The notes: generated by a model from the sequence alone, not told the origin. A stretch of 64,000 bases of DNA from Aspidiotus rigidus (GCA_035079385.1 JAVHKY010000054.1:1766001-1830000), one strand, 5' to 3'; positions 9,862-20,071 are shown, counted from the stretch's first letter. Made by a program: numbers and translations.

Positions 9862-11655
9862 ATAATGAGGAAGAATAAAGAGGGAGATTTAATCGTCACT
9901 AAGGCGGACAAGGGAAATGCTGTTGTGGTGATGGAGAAATCCACCTTTTCTTCCAAGGTCCCCGAGGTCCTCCACCAGTGTGGTCCTAAAGAGAGTGAGG
10001 ATTTCAGCTTCCCGAAGCACGTCAAAGAAGTTAGGAGTGTCATCAACAGGAGTGAGGCTATTATCAAGACTCCTGCTCTGAAAGCCCTCCTTGTTCCTAA
10101 CCCCACACCCCCCTCCTCTACGGGGTGCCTAAAGAGCATAAGAACAATACCCCGATGCGACCCGTTGTTTCTTTCGTCTCCTCCCCCACTTACCTCCTTG
10201 CCAAATTCCTTGACCGATGGTTCAAAAATCGCATTGATTTTGAATCTCCTCACTCGGTCTTGAATTCGGCTTCTTTAACTGATGTCCTGAAGGGTGTAAG
10301 TCTTCCCCCGGGAACGACCATCTGCTCTTTTGATGTTGTTGGTTTGTTCCCGAATATTCCCAAGGCTGCTACTATCCAGCGGATGGGTGAGCTACTCGTC
10401 AGAGCCAACATTCCTCACAATGAGCTTTAGGAATTTTTCGATCTTCCGAATATTTGCTGGTCCCCCGAACTACTGTAAATTTGAAGGAAAATTTTTCGAG
10501 TTTCCTGATGAAGTGGGGATCCCTATTGGATCACCTTTAGGCTCTCTCATCTCCGAAATTTTCATGTCCAAGTTTGAACTTGACCTCTTTTCCTCGAACC
10601 AGGTGTTACTTATTCATATTCACTATTGGCACAGGTACATTGATGACATTCTATGCACCTGGACTGGTCCCCCAGATCTCCTTGGTGAGTTTCTGAGGTA
10701 TCTCAATTCCTGGTACCCTTACATTAAATTTACGTTGGAAATAGGGGTACTTTCCATTTACTTTTTGGATTTATCGATCTCTATAATAGACGGTATCCAT
10801 AAGTTTGGAATTCACAGGAAAGATACTACGACCGATGTTTTAGTCCACGGTGGTTCGATCGGTCCTTTTGCTCATAAGATGGCTGCTTTTCACAGCCTAG
10901 TTCACAGACTGACTCGTATTCCTTTGAGTCAGTCTGCCTTCACGAAAGAGTTACTCACAATAAAACACCTGGTCAGAGTGAATGGGGTCAATGTCGATGT
11001 TGACGTGATGGTTCGGAGAAAAGTTACGAGGAGCATTCTTGAGTCCACCACCTCCCTCCCCCGACACGATCCGTGATCGCCGTTTGTGTTGGATCAGTCT
11101 CCCTTTCTTGGGGAAGTTCTCCCTCCAATTGGCTCAGGCCCTCTGCCCGTTTGGCTTCAGACCCGCGTTCTACAACCCTACAACAGTTAAGGGGTCGTTT
11201 GTGAGACTGAAGGACCCCATACCCATTGATGAGAGGAGTGGTGTTTATAAGTTGGAATGTGGGGATTGTGGAGGTTTTTATATTGGTGAGACCAGCCGCC
11301 AAATGAAAGTTAGAGTAGCTGAGCACCTGAAGTCTTGGGAGAAGGGACGCGTAGGGGAGTCAGCTTTTGCTGATCATTTGATAAACAGTGGCCACAGCTT
11401 CCGTGAGGGATCCGAAAAGCTCCTCCATAAGGAGAATTTGTACCGAAAGCGCATCGCCCCCGAGTATATAGAGATAATGCGTCATCGCAACACTGACGGT
11501 ATCACTGTACTCGACTCGTTCATTCCGGAGGATGGCCTGACCGAACTGGTCTATGATTCACACCATGATTTCTCGTAGCCAATCTTAATACACTGTTCTT
11601 CTCCTCCGTTCGTCAGTTGCTTTCATTTCAGGCTTGAAGATGTTTTATTAACCGA
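9862..11655 (+). pseudogene. PLE-3: Penelope RT/GIY-YIG protein, 5' truncated
   Basis: The plus-strand frames run LIVTKADKGNAVVVMEKS (9885), [20 protein letters not shown] (10150), SFDVVGLFPNIPKA (10328), [18 protein letters not shown] (10510) and WHRYIDDILC (10630, catalytic box intact). The final 179-residue frame at 11039-11578 holds GIY-YIG. An in-frame TAG at 10427-10429 and at least two frameshifts break it, and the N-terminal quarter is absent. The sequence from 10376 to 11655 is repeated inverted in PLE-2. Confidence 0.88.
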
Positions 11656-11909
11656 ATGTTGAAGCAATCATTTGATTTTTTCTTGATGAGTACACCTTAT
11701 TGGAGTAACTATTAGGTGACCATGGAAACAAGAGAAAAATTGTACTTCACCAAGGATAAAGTTGTATTTAACACGTTCAGAAATTTTCCACAGATTATTG
11801 AATATTGAAATATGGCATTGACATACAGAAAATCAATTTTCTAAAAAACTATTTTTTACGTGAGTAACTTTACGTTTTCTCTCCTCTTCCACCTCATTTT
11901 CCCGTCTTT

Positions 11910-12967
11910 TCAAAGCTCGCCACCACACATGTCGCATTTTTCCGTCGCATCTTGTTCATTCATGTGCAGATATGGAAGGCCCTGCCCACCATCACCGAAG
12001 TCTCTTTGCAATTTCGCCACCTCTGCTTCCAAAGTCTCCAGTCTCTGCTTCATCTCGTTGTTCCACAGCTAGGAGTCCAAGAACAAAAACTTAGTTTACA
12101 TTCATGTATGAAAAAAGTACGTTTAGAACAGGACGCTGAAAAAAATCGATATTCTTTGTTGATGAAACCCTAAATTACGTCAATTCAGGACGATATCATA
12201 GTTGTTGATGGTAGTCAATTTCAAGGGAGGTAACACTGACAGACGCTTAAAAAGAGGGCAACATTACACAACCGCGTCATCATCTTCTGCCGAGGCTATA
12301 TTGTGCATGGGTTACTAGACCCACCCCAATACATTGACGACAAAGTAATGATCCATCCGAAATCCCAATTTTTTAAATATAACAGCAGTATTTGACGAAG
12401 ACTCATAGCTCCTAAATTTATCAAAAAATCCACGTCGCAAATCGGTTCATTTTTTCACCCAGGAAACGTATCACTTCGATTCCACTTTTAAATATTCATA
12501 AAAATCATTTTGCTTAAATTTGTTTTTGAAATTCGTCCAAAAGCGAGAGATTTTTAACACCATCCATTCAGAAAATAGGTCGCTTGAAATAAAACAAAAT
12601 AACGAAAGAAATAAAATACATTTAAGGAAGTATGTACTTGATTTTCTCTAAATTTTTACCCTGGAATGTAATTAGTTGTATTCCACTTACCGGTACATGT
12701 ATTTCTGCCGCTTTTCCAATGACCACAGCTCGTTCTTCCGCATTTAAATCCTGTAGGTCTTTTTCAATACCCAACACGTCGAGAAAATTCCTGACAGCAT
12801 CATCGCTGGAAATTGCGCAGTCGACTGTAAAATAAGACGGGAAGAATTTGAGTTTCTTACGTATTCCGTCACTGATCACTCAGAAAGTTCACACTCGAAA
12901 CGTTTGATAAATACTTACCCCAAAATAATAGAAAAAAACCGCAAAATATTATACGTGGAGTATTCAT
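11910..12967 (-). CDS. Small secreted coiled-coil protein, paralogue S2 (three exons)
   Basis: Exon 1 is 12919-12967, exon 2 is 12691-12824 and exon 3 is 11910-12068, all minus strand. Donors are both GTAAGT and acceptors are TTTTACAG and CTCCTAG. The product is 113 residues. Residues 1-20 are a signal peptide (MNTPRIIFCGFFLLFW). An acidic block (SSDDAVRNFLDVLGIEKDL, then AEERAVVIG) follows. Residues about 67-84 (MKQRLETLEAEVAKLQRD) suit a coiled coil. The tail ends CDMCGGEL, a CxxC pair that S1 lacks. Exon 2 is about three-quarters identical to S1, whereas the ends of exon 3 differ entirely. The ATG is the only one in frame before the hydrophobic segment. Function is unknown; a secreted role is inferred. 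Confidence 0.75.
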
Positions 12968-13480
12968 CTTCTTGTGAGAATTGTAGTTGGGTTGAGCACG
13001 TAAATCTATACGTATTCAATGTTTCATCAAGTTTGAATGCCATATCTCACTCGGTGATAAGGAATATTCAGGCTCAGTCGATATCATTCTAGAGATATCA
13101 ATGGAAAACGACGGCTTCCTTCACGAAGTTAAACGAGAAACGAAGGGAACCTGTTCCATGGGTCAAATTGAATAATATGAAGAGTTGAATTCTGAATTAA
13201 AGTCTCAAAGGGCTTACATTTTTTTAAATCCTTATCATTTCATATAATATGGCTCGAAATTCGAAATTTTTCCAACTTCAAAACTTTACGTGGGTCCACA
13301 TATGCGTAGGTCGGTTTTCGCCGGACATCACATCATGGCATACGACGTACGGCATATTCTTCAAAATATCCAATTGTTGTAAAATCAGATACCCCGGAGA
13401 CGAACCCTGGTTTAGAGATTTGTGAGTTCCACGGGTTGCTCTTTATCCAGCGAGTTGGCTTCCCCCCCCCCCATCTCTGT
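12968..13480 (-). promoter_or_regulatory. 5' flank of S2 with an R-A repeat copy
   Basis: Just upstream of the S2 start, GAAACATTGAATACG resembles GAAACATCGAACGC upstream of S1, and 13380-13440 matches 6530-6600. A copy of repeat R-A lies at 13104-13200. No clear TATA box is visible. Confidence 0.35.
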
Positions 13481-13735
13481 AATATACTACCTCGATTTCA
13501 ACTTTATACAAGGCTTATTATATTATAAATAGAATTGAGTTCTCAAAATTACTAGTCGGCATAATGAATCAGAGACCTCAGCACGGTTCATAAAGCTACC
13601 CTTTGAGCATAATATACAGATTACTTTCCCGGTTCCTTTGCTGAAGTCGTGTGGTTATTTACTACGCAGTATTTGGCCAAAGCAGAATCACATATATCTT
13701 CTCCGAAACTTGGCCCGGAACTCCGCTCTCTAAAA

Positions 13736-13960
13736 AACTACAGCTTCCTTAACGAAGCTAAACGAGGAACGCAGGGAACCTGTTCTATGAGTTAAATGCG
13801 ATTTGGTATTGGAATTATCGGAACTCATGATGAGTGAGTGAGGCGTAAGTAGAGCACTAATATTGAAAAAGGGTTTTTCAATTTTTGGTATTGGAAATTC
13901 AAGGACGCCTAGACCTAGATAAAGCTATTATAAAGAAGGCCTGGACCTACTATCGGACGG
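13736..13960 (+). repeat. Dispersed repeat R-A, copy 3
   Basis: It carries CTTCCTTAACGAAG, CGCAGGGAACCTGTT and, downstream, CGCCTAGACCTAGATAAAGC, as in the copies at 7482-7608 and 39440-39545. The tail at 13955-14020 (CCGAAACGTTAAA, then CCGGAAATAAAAAAC) looks like the end of another retroelement. Confidence 0.55.
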
Positions 13961-14029
13961 CCGAAACGTTAAATATTATGTATTGTAATTGTGTGCGGGC
14001 AGAGCCGGAAATAAAAAACTTTTAATTAA

Positions 14030-14580
14030 TCACATTTAAAGCAACTTGACAAAATTTTGAATGAAAAAATTAGTCGATCTGTAGGTGATGTAGGTACCAT
14101 AAAATAATGGTCTATCCTCAGTCATTGGCCATACTTCCTCTGCAATTGATTATATTTTGACGATTTTTGACCAAAAAAAGAGTCGATTTCTAGGGAACCT
14201 TGACGATATAAAATATTTTCTCATAGTCAATATTTAATCGTTGTCAACAAACCACCATAATTAGAATTCTTCTGACGAAAAAGATTGGTAGATTTCTGGG
14301 CAATGTAGCCTGTAGCTTATATTCAAGCGATATTAATGGACAATACAAATAGACCCCTTTTGGCAAAGCAAAACAATCAAGTTTTGGGCAATAGAGACGC
14401 CATAAAACGGTCTATAGTTAGATGATATTAACAGACCACCATTTTCGACAGGAAAAACCAGTCCATATCTAAGGCCCTCTCATGTGAGAGAAGAAAGAAA
14501 TGAAGATAGGAATCTCGTTAGCAGGATTATATCGAGAGGAGTGCGATTTTGGTCTAAAATTACAATATTAATTAGTATAC
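14030..14580. repeat. Degenerate non-coding repeat before a mitochondrial insert
   Basis: Short phrases such as GTCGATTTCTAGGG, GACCAAAAAAAGAGTCGAT and GGTCTAT recur imperfectly. A similar style of sequence returns after the mitochondrial insert at 15770-16265. No gene is visible. Confidence 0.35.
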
Positions 14581-14584
14581 CTTC

Positions 14585-15760
14585 ATTTATTTATGGACAA
14601 TGTTAAGAAATTTGTGGAATTTATCATGGATTTATACCAATTAAAATTGAATCATTCAATTTAAATAATTTTTTAAAATGAATCTAAATATTATATGTAA
14701 CTATTTATTTAAATTTAATTTATAAAATTCGTACATTATTACGTAATTTTAATTTTAAATTTAATTATTATAATTTAATTGACATAATACAATAATTATA
14801 ATTATTCTTTATTAATTTATTATTTATAAATTAATTTTTATCAATTTAATTTATGTTAATTTATTATTTAAATTAACTCTTTAAAAATTGTTTTTTAATA
14901 ATTTTTTTGTCATAAATAAACCTAATAAATTTCTATTAACTGAATTCAAAATTGAACAAAAAAATGAAAAATATAATTCTGGTTTAATATGATTATTTAA
15001 AATCATTGAAATGATCAAGTAATTAATTCTCATTTAAAGGATCAAATATGTTAAGTAAATTGAATAATGTAAAAAGTTATTTCGTTTATATTTTTTTAGT
15101 TCTTTTATAATAATTTTTATTGAAAATTAATATAAATATTTTTATTAAATAAATAATTCTGAAAAAAAAAAATTAATTATTTTAATTAAATCAACTATAT
15201 GAAGAAAATTAGAATAAGATCTTTATTTGTGATGCGATCTGCGAAACCATAGGATAAGTCGCGCTGGCGGGACCCCCCTTTGTAAAACCTACCTTCACAA
15301 TACGCAACTACACATGCTATAAACACAAATATCTTCGTGTTGTTTGCCGAATATTTGCGCCACGATGTTACTCAAAAGAAATCATTTTAGTTAACTGCAT
15401 ATTGATATCGCTATATTCCGAGGCGAGTTTTACACGGGGTGGTCCCGCAGGTGCGACTTATCCTATGGTTTCGCAGATCACATCACATTTTTTCAAAATA
15501 ATATTATATTATAAACTTCTTAAATAAAGTTAAAATTTAATTACAAAAAATAAAATTGATATAAAATTTTAAAAAAAATTATATTTATTAATTATTCCTG
15601 TTGGAACTCCTTAAATTGAATATAATAAATCTAATATTTCTATGATGTAGTAGAATATGTGAATTTATTGAATAATTTTATCATTAAGAATATTAATTTT
15701 TAATTTTTAAATTTCATTTTGAATATCATTATTTATCTGCGAGTTTGTGAGCAATATGAC
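14585..15760 (+). pseudogene. Nuclear mitochondrial insert 1: cox2 end to atp6-like
   Basis: The segment is extremely AT-rich. At 14591-14684 the frame reads YGQC-EICGIYHGF then MPIKIES then NNFLKM, the end of cytochrome oxidase subunit 2 around its copper-binding motif, with a stop replacing one residue. At about 15590 IIPVGTP resembles the conserved V-P-x-G-T-P of ATP synthase subunit 6. The cox2-to-atp6 order fits the ancestral insect mitochondrial layout. Stops and shifts show it is not functional. The 258-bp MITE sits inside. The cox2 match is strong; the atp6 match is moderate. Confidence 0.75.
15229..15486 (+). mobile_element. 258-bp MITE, copy 1
   Basis: The ends are inverted copies, GTGATGCGATCTGCGAAACC on the left and its near-complement on the right, continuing to about 35 bp (CATAGGATAAGTCGC). 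ATTT flanks both sides (15225-15228 and 15487-15490), a 4-bp target duplication. A second copy of the same length lies at 22418-22675 in the opposite orientation. It is non-coding. Confidence 0.85.
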
Positions 15761-15769
15761 AGTTGATTC

Positions 15770-16265
15770 ATTCCCAAGAAATCGGCTGGAAATTTTGGGC
15801 AAAAATGAGCGCCTGCGGTTTGCACGAGAATAGACCAAAAAAAAGAGTAAAAATATTGGTAGATGTTGAGGAAAAATCTACTGAAAATGGATCAAGGTAT
15901 CTCCCAAAATATCTGCCCAAAAATCGACTAGAAATCTTAGTCAAAATTGAGTGATAAATACAATTTCAATTTTCGACTAAGAAACGAGGAAAAATTCCAT
16001 TTGGTACTGATAATTATAACGACCAAAAAATGGATCGAAATGTATTCCGCATAGTGATCAAAAATCAACTAAAAATATGATCAAAATTTAGTAAGAATAA
16101 TATCAGACCAACAATCAACTGAAATGAATAGACAAAATTTGGTCGATTTATCTCAAAAATTTACTAAAAATCAACCATTTTCTGATGGTACCATAATATT
16201 TGGTCTTTTTTCAGTCGTACGACCAAAAACCAACCATTGTCGACCATATAGTCATGGTCGATTTG
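15770..16265. repeat. Degenerate non-coding repeat after a mitochondrial insert
   Basis: Phrases such as CCCAAAAATCGACTAGAAAT, GACCAAAAAATGGATCG and GGTCGATTT recur imperfectly, in the same style as 14030-14580. No gene is visible. Confidence 0.35.
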
Positions 16266-16267
16266 GT

Positions 16268-16700
16268 TTATCGGGTTCTGTAGTCGTAAGCCTTCTGGAG
16301 TAACATTTTCATGGAGACTAGGGCTTCTCGTGTCCCTAGCCCTTTCTTAAAACCAAACTGTGGCTCGCCGCTCAATTCCTCATATTTAGGGAAAAAACGT
16401 TTATGCAGGACTCTCAGGAATGTTTTCAAGGCATGACTCATTAGGCTAATCAGCCTGTAATCTCCGTAGCTTTTGGCTTGAGTTTTCTTCGGTATTACCA
16501 CAAACGTCGACCTCAACCAATCTTTTGGTATTTGGACAGTTTTGTATATCTTATTAAATAAGTCCGTGAGCAATTTTGGGTCCACGAGTCTCAGCGCTTC
16601 AGCGTATATTTCGTCATGTCCCATTTTTCATTGCATGTAGTGCATTTTCCTCTTCGGACTGTAAGATATCTGGGCCTGTCAGTTCTTCTGCGCCAACATC
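16268..16700 (-). pseudogene. Non-LTR reverse transcriptase fragment (N-terminal blocks)
   Basis: On the minus strand the frame 16268-16624 encodes GHDEIYAEAL, IPKDWLRSTFVVIPKKTQAK, YRLISLMSHALKTFLRVLHK and QFGFKKGLGTREALVSM, which are early reverse-transcriptase blocks of a LINE. Upstream, after a frameshift at about 16620, GPDILQSEEENALHAMKNG continues the same protein. The catalytic palm is absent. The C-terminal part of what looks like the same element follows on the opposite strand. Confidence 0.8.
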
Positions 16701-16814
16701 TTTGTTTGTGGATTCATTTCTTTCATCACTAAACAGTGACTTAGCATATGTTTTCCAAGACCTGCCTTTTTCCCCTTCTCCTCCAATTCCTTTACCATAC
16801 CTTCCACTAATAAG

Positions 16815-17340
16815 TATGAGTAGCAGAACAGATAAAGAGATGAATAGGAGGATCGCGCTAGCCTGGAAGAAATACTGGTCCTTAAAAAGGTTATTCAAAG
16901 CTTCATCCCGAAACAGCTATAAAAGTGGCATTCTGAGTAGCTGTGTATAACCTACTTTGATCTGAAAACAGCAAAGAAATTGGAAGAAATAATAAGGGAA
17001 ACTTATAACTCAATGCTATGGTCAATGACGAATGTCAGAAAGAAAGACAGGATTGGTGTAGAGGATATCAAGAAAAAGTTTAAAAGCAGTAGGGAATTTA
17101 TTCACGAAATAAAGAAAAGAAAGTGGAACAGGGCGGGACATGCCGCTAGAATAAGGGATGAGAGATGGATCGCAAAGATAAGATACTGGTTTCAGAGGGA
17201 GAAGGAAAGAAGGGTGACCAAAAAACGAAATGGGAGAACGGAACAACCGAATTTATTAGGAATACATATTACGATGGAGTGGTGACGGACAGGATTGAGG
17301 GGTCGAGGTTGAGCGAGACCTATGCCCAGAATATGGGCCT
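16815..17340 (+). pseudogene. Non-LTR element C-terminal fragment, inverted relative to RT part
   Basis: Plus-strand frames give EMNRRIALAWKKYWSLKRLF (16840), then NSMLWSMTNVRKKDRIGVED and KKRKWNRAGHAARIRDERW (17110-17165). Such W-x-AGH-x-AR motifs end the proteins of a common insect LINE group. Together with 16268-16700 this shows one LINE copy broken by an internal inversion. Stops at about 16947 and around 16990 disable it. Confidence 0.7.
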
Positions 17341-17430
17341 ATAATTACATATTAAATCGTAAGTACAATTTCTATAAAAAGAGAGATTTTTCGGCACTGC
17401 CGTCGATGTACAAAAATTTATTTATTTTGA

Positions 17431-17471
17431 AACCCGACGTTTCGAAGCGACACGCTTCTTCTTCAGGGGTT
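17431..17471 (-). ncRNA. Hammerhead-ribozyme-like motif, left arm
   Basis: This is the mirror copy of the motif at 17494-17534, read on the minus strand. It has the core CTGAAGA, a GAAGCG/CGCTTC stem with loop TGT, then GAAA and CGTC. Only the tri-loop differs, which preserves the fold. Cleavage activity is inferred. Confidence 0.55.
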
Positions 17472-17493
17472 AAAGTACGTTGAGTTGTACTTT

Positions 17494-17534
17494 AACCCCT
17501 GAAGAAGAAGCGCGTCGCTTCGAAACGTCGGGTT
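17494..17534 (+). ncRNA. Hammerhead-ribozyme-like motif, right arm
   Basis: Read 5' to 3': AACCC (17494-17498, stem I), CTGAAGA (17499-17505, matching the conserved CUGANGA), one unpaired A, stem II GAAGCG/CGCTTC with loop CGT (17507-17521), GAAA (17522-17525), a minimal stem III in which A pairs with U across CG, the predicted cleavage base C17529, and GGGTT (17530-17534) closing stem I. Tiny stem III and association with Penelope-like ends are established features of this ribozyme group. The extra A before stem II could weaken it. Confidence 0.58.
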
Positions 17535-17894
17535 TCAAAATGAATAAATTTTTGTACATCGACGGCAGTGCCGAAAAATCTCTCTTTTTACTGTTAAAAG
17601 TACCGTCGAGACTATTAATTTTTTTTCAACTTCTACAATTTCTATGTATAGTTTTAAATTATAAATGCTACTTATTATAAAAAAAGTTTATTTTTCCGTG
17701 ACAAACACAAAGTTATAAATTAAATGAGAACAGAAGCAATTTGACTCATTTAATTTATAGCTATTCATTATTATTACCGACAACCTAACTTAGATAAGTC
17801 TAATACAAAAGTAGAAGAGTGGGTTTCTAATCTCTCTGTGATACCATAAAAGAAGAACTAATCTGCAACTATGAATACTGTAGAGATTTTTTTT

Positions 17895-18262
17895 TTTGAC
17901 AGGGTGTAGTCATAGTGACAGTAACATCATAGTAATGGTGAAGGTAACTTCAAAGTCACAGGGACATTAATGTCAAGGTTACCATCACAGCGTTATGGTA
18001 AAAATGACAGTATTACTACAGGGTTTCCATCAAGTTGATTATCACATTGAAACAGTACAGCAACACTGTTGGTAACATTACAGGTAACAGTAATAGAAAT
18101 AGTTCCTGTCACAGTGACGGTAACATTATTGTGACAGTAACAATGACATTACCATTACAGGGTTTTTATCATATTGACTATCAAGATGAAGCATTATGGT
18201 AACAGTGACAGTAACGCTACATTTGTCACAATAACAATGACAATAATGTCACAGTAACACTT
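17895..18262. repeat. Degenerate tandem repeat, GTGACAGTAACAT-like
   Basis: Phrases such as GTGACAGTAACAT, GGTAACATTACAG and CAGCGTTATGGTAA recur in loose tandem. A second block of the same repeat lies at 18495-18717. The sequence between them shows no gene. Confidence 0.75.
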
Positions 18263-18494
18263 GGAAGAATGTTCTAAAAAAGGCATTCATGGTGTTTATT
18301 GGATGCGTCTTGATGCCCTGAATACAAATCCATTGAGCTTATCCACGTATCTCCAACAGTTAGCAATTTACAGTCAAAATGTTATTTATTTAAAAAATAG
18401 TTTAAAAAGGCATTTAATATGTCTACTCTATGCATATTTGACGCCCTGAATGAACCCAAAACCGTATAATCTATCTGCGGATTTCTAACAGTTA

Positions 18495-18717
18495 GTGTTG
18501 TGGGAACAGTGATGGTAACATTATAATAAAAGTGACTGTAACATCATAGTGACGCTGAAATACTGGTTACAGTAACCCAGTGTTATAGTAACAGTGACAA
18601 TAATGTGACATTACATTCACATGATGTGATAGTGATGGTGAGGTTAACTGGCATTGCAGTCACGGTGACGGTAACATTACAGCGTTATGGTTACAATGAG
18701 AGAAACGTTACAGGGGG
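18495..18717. repeat. Degenerate tandem repeat, second block
   Basis: It has the same GTAACATTA/GTGACGGTAAC motifs as 17895-18262, including CAGCGTTATGGTTACAATGA. It is non-coding. Confidence 0.7.
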
Positions 18718-18901
18718 ACGATTGCAATCTAATTTTGTTTATTAAAACGGCCCAGCAGCGGTGTCCTATGTGGGTTTTCGGATTCTACCCAGAAAATGAC
18801 ATCTAAATTGACTATGATACATCTTTCATAAATTTCACCAAAAAAGTTTTCTCGTCAAAACTTGTCACAAATAATCTAGGAATTTCTCTTTGCTTTCTCT
18901 C

Positions 18902-18979
18902 TTAACCATTGTCGCATCTTGCGTCTTGTTGCACCTTCTCTATCTCTGCTCCCAATGTCTGCAGTGCCTGCTTCATTAG
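18902..18979 (-). pseudogene. Orphan last exon of the secreted S family (S3)
   Basis: After an acceptor reading TTTTTAG, the frame gives LMKQALQTLGAEIEKVQQDA then RCDNG and TAA. It starts at the same codon phase as exon 3 of S1 and S2, and the MKQ-x-L-x-TL-x-AE-x-x-K heptad pattern is shared. I find no matching exon 1 or 2 on the minus strand between 19000 and 23000, so this is either a lone remnant or the end of a gene whose first exons are not recognisable. A minus-strand frame over the neighbouring 12-bp repeat is an artefact. Confidence 0.55.
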
Positions 18980-19021
18980 CTAAAAACCCAAAAACAGAAA
19001 TCCAAGAAAAGGCGGGGATCG

Positions 19022-19120
19022 CAGCTCGGAACGTAGCCCGGAACGTAGCCCGAAATGTAACCAGGAACATAACCCGGATCGTAACCTGGAATGTGGTCCG
19101 GAATGTAGCCCGGATAACAG
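19022..19120. repeat. 12-bp tandem repeat
   Basis: The unit AACGTAGCCCGG repeats about eight times with changes (AACATAACCCGG, AATGTGGTCCGG). Long frames across it on both strands come from the period being divisible by three. Confidence 0.85.
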
Positions 19121-19189
19121 CCCACCTTATTGTAGGCTACGATCTGAGCTTCGATCTGGACTGCAACCCGGGCTACAATCCGAGCTGCG

Positions 19190-19598
19190 ACACGGAACGC
19201 AGGGAACCTGTTTTATGAGTGAAAGTTTGATATTGAAAATTCAAGAAGTCTAGACCTACTATAAAGCTCGTATAAAGAAGGCGCATAGTTTAATACAGTT
19301 CGAGAGTCTAAATTTGCCTCGACTCTCAAGCTACAGTATTTATATTTTAGGAGGGGGAATTAATAAAAATTTTTATGCGAGCTATACATTATATGATATT
19401 CAGGGACTTGGAGAAATTTTGACTCTGGAACTACATTATGATAGAGGGGGAACTGAAACAATTTCATTCTTCAAGGTATACATATTTAGGAGTCAAAATT
19501 TTAACAGGGAAACTGTTCTATAGGGGGCTTTTTGAGAAATTTGCCGTGCGGAAAAATTTCGACTCTCGAGTTCCGGGTGGGGCAGAAAGATGTTACCA
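19190..19598. repeat. Repeat R-A copy plus minisatellite units and a lone TTAA element end
   Basis: GGAACGCAGGGAACCTGTTT at 19195 starts a copy of R-A. From 19310 there are several diverged 46-bp minisatellite units. At 19501-19550 TTAACAGGGAA then GGGGGCTTTTTGAGAAATTT matches the left end of the element at 7091. No right end is visible before the fold-back element that follows. Confidence 0.55.
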
Positions 19599-20071
19599 GG
19601 TAAATGGGAGTTTGCCCTAAATTTGTCGTAGCGCGAAAACGCAAAACGTTAGACCTGTAGCTTAAAAGTACGAATTTTATATCTCAATTGTATCTTTAAT
19701 TTGAGCTAGACCCGAAGTTTCTAAGACTTTTCTGGGCCGAGTTACGGTCCAGAATGTGACAAAAATTGACCAATTTGCCAAGATTTCCAAAATAAGAAAA
19801 TGAAAAATCCTGCACTTCCAAGCTTCATAGGGTCATTTAGGTATTTTTTTCGGAATCAGCATTAAATTCCACTTTCAAATCGAATAAAATACAGAAGTTT
19901 GAACAATTTCTAAGTTTTGAGAATTTCGGCAAATTGATCAATTTTTGGCTCATTTTGGTCCATAACTCGGCTCAGAAATGACGTAGAAAGTTGAGTGGGA
20001 GCTGAAATTCAAGATAAAATACTTTCGCGTTATTGAGCTGGAGTGAATTTAGTTCAAACTCCCATTTATCC
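19599..20071. mobile_element. 473-bp fold-back element with GGxTAAATGGGAGTTTG ends
   Basis: The left end GGTAAATGGGAGTTTG (19599) is matched by CAAACTCCCATTTATCC ending at 20071. Inverted similarity continues inward through CCGAGTTA and TTGACCAATTTGCC on the left and CAAATTGATCAA on the right, so most of the element can fold on itself. It sits inside a minisatellite unit, whose sequence resumes at 20075. No clean target duplication is seen. Confidence 0.6.

Larger units (their letters stand above)
17375..17590. repeat. 216-bp near-perfect palindrome with ribozyme-like arms
   Basis: Two 104-bp arms (17375-17478 and 17487-17590) are inverted copies with only a few differences, around an 8-bp loop GTTGAGTT. 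Each arm carries the phrase CTGAAGAAGAAGCG followed by CGAAACGTCGGGTTTC, then AAATTTTTGTACATCGACGG. That kind of sequence is found in terminal repeats of Penelope-like elements. No coding sequence is attached. Confidence 0.85.

Noticed and set aside
18919..19218. Frame with repeated RNVARNVTRN as an antifreeze-like or structural protein
   Set aside because: It is produced by a 12-bp tandem repeat, open in both directions for the same reason.
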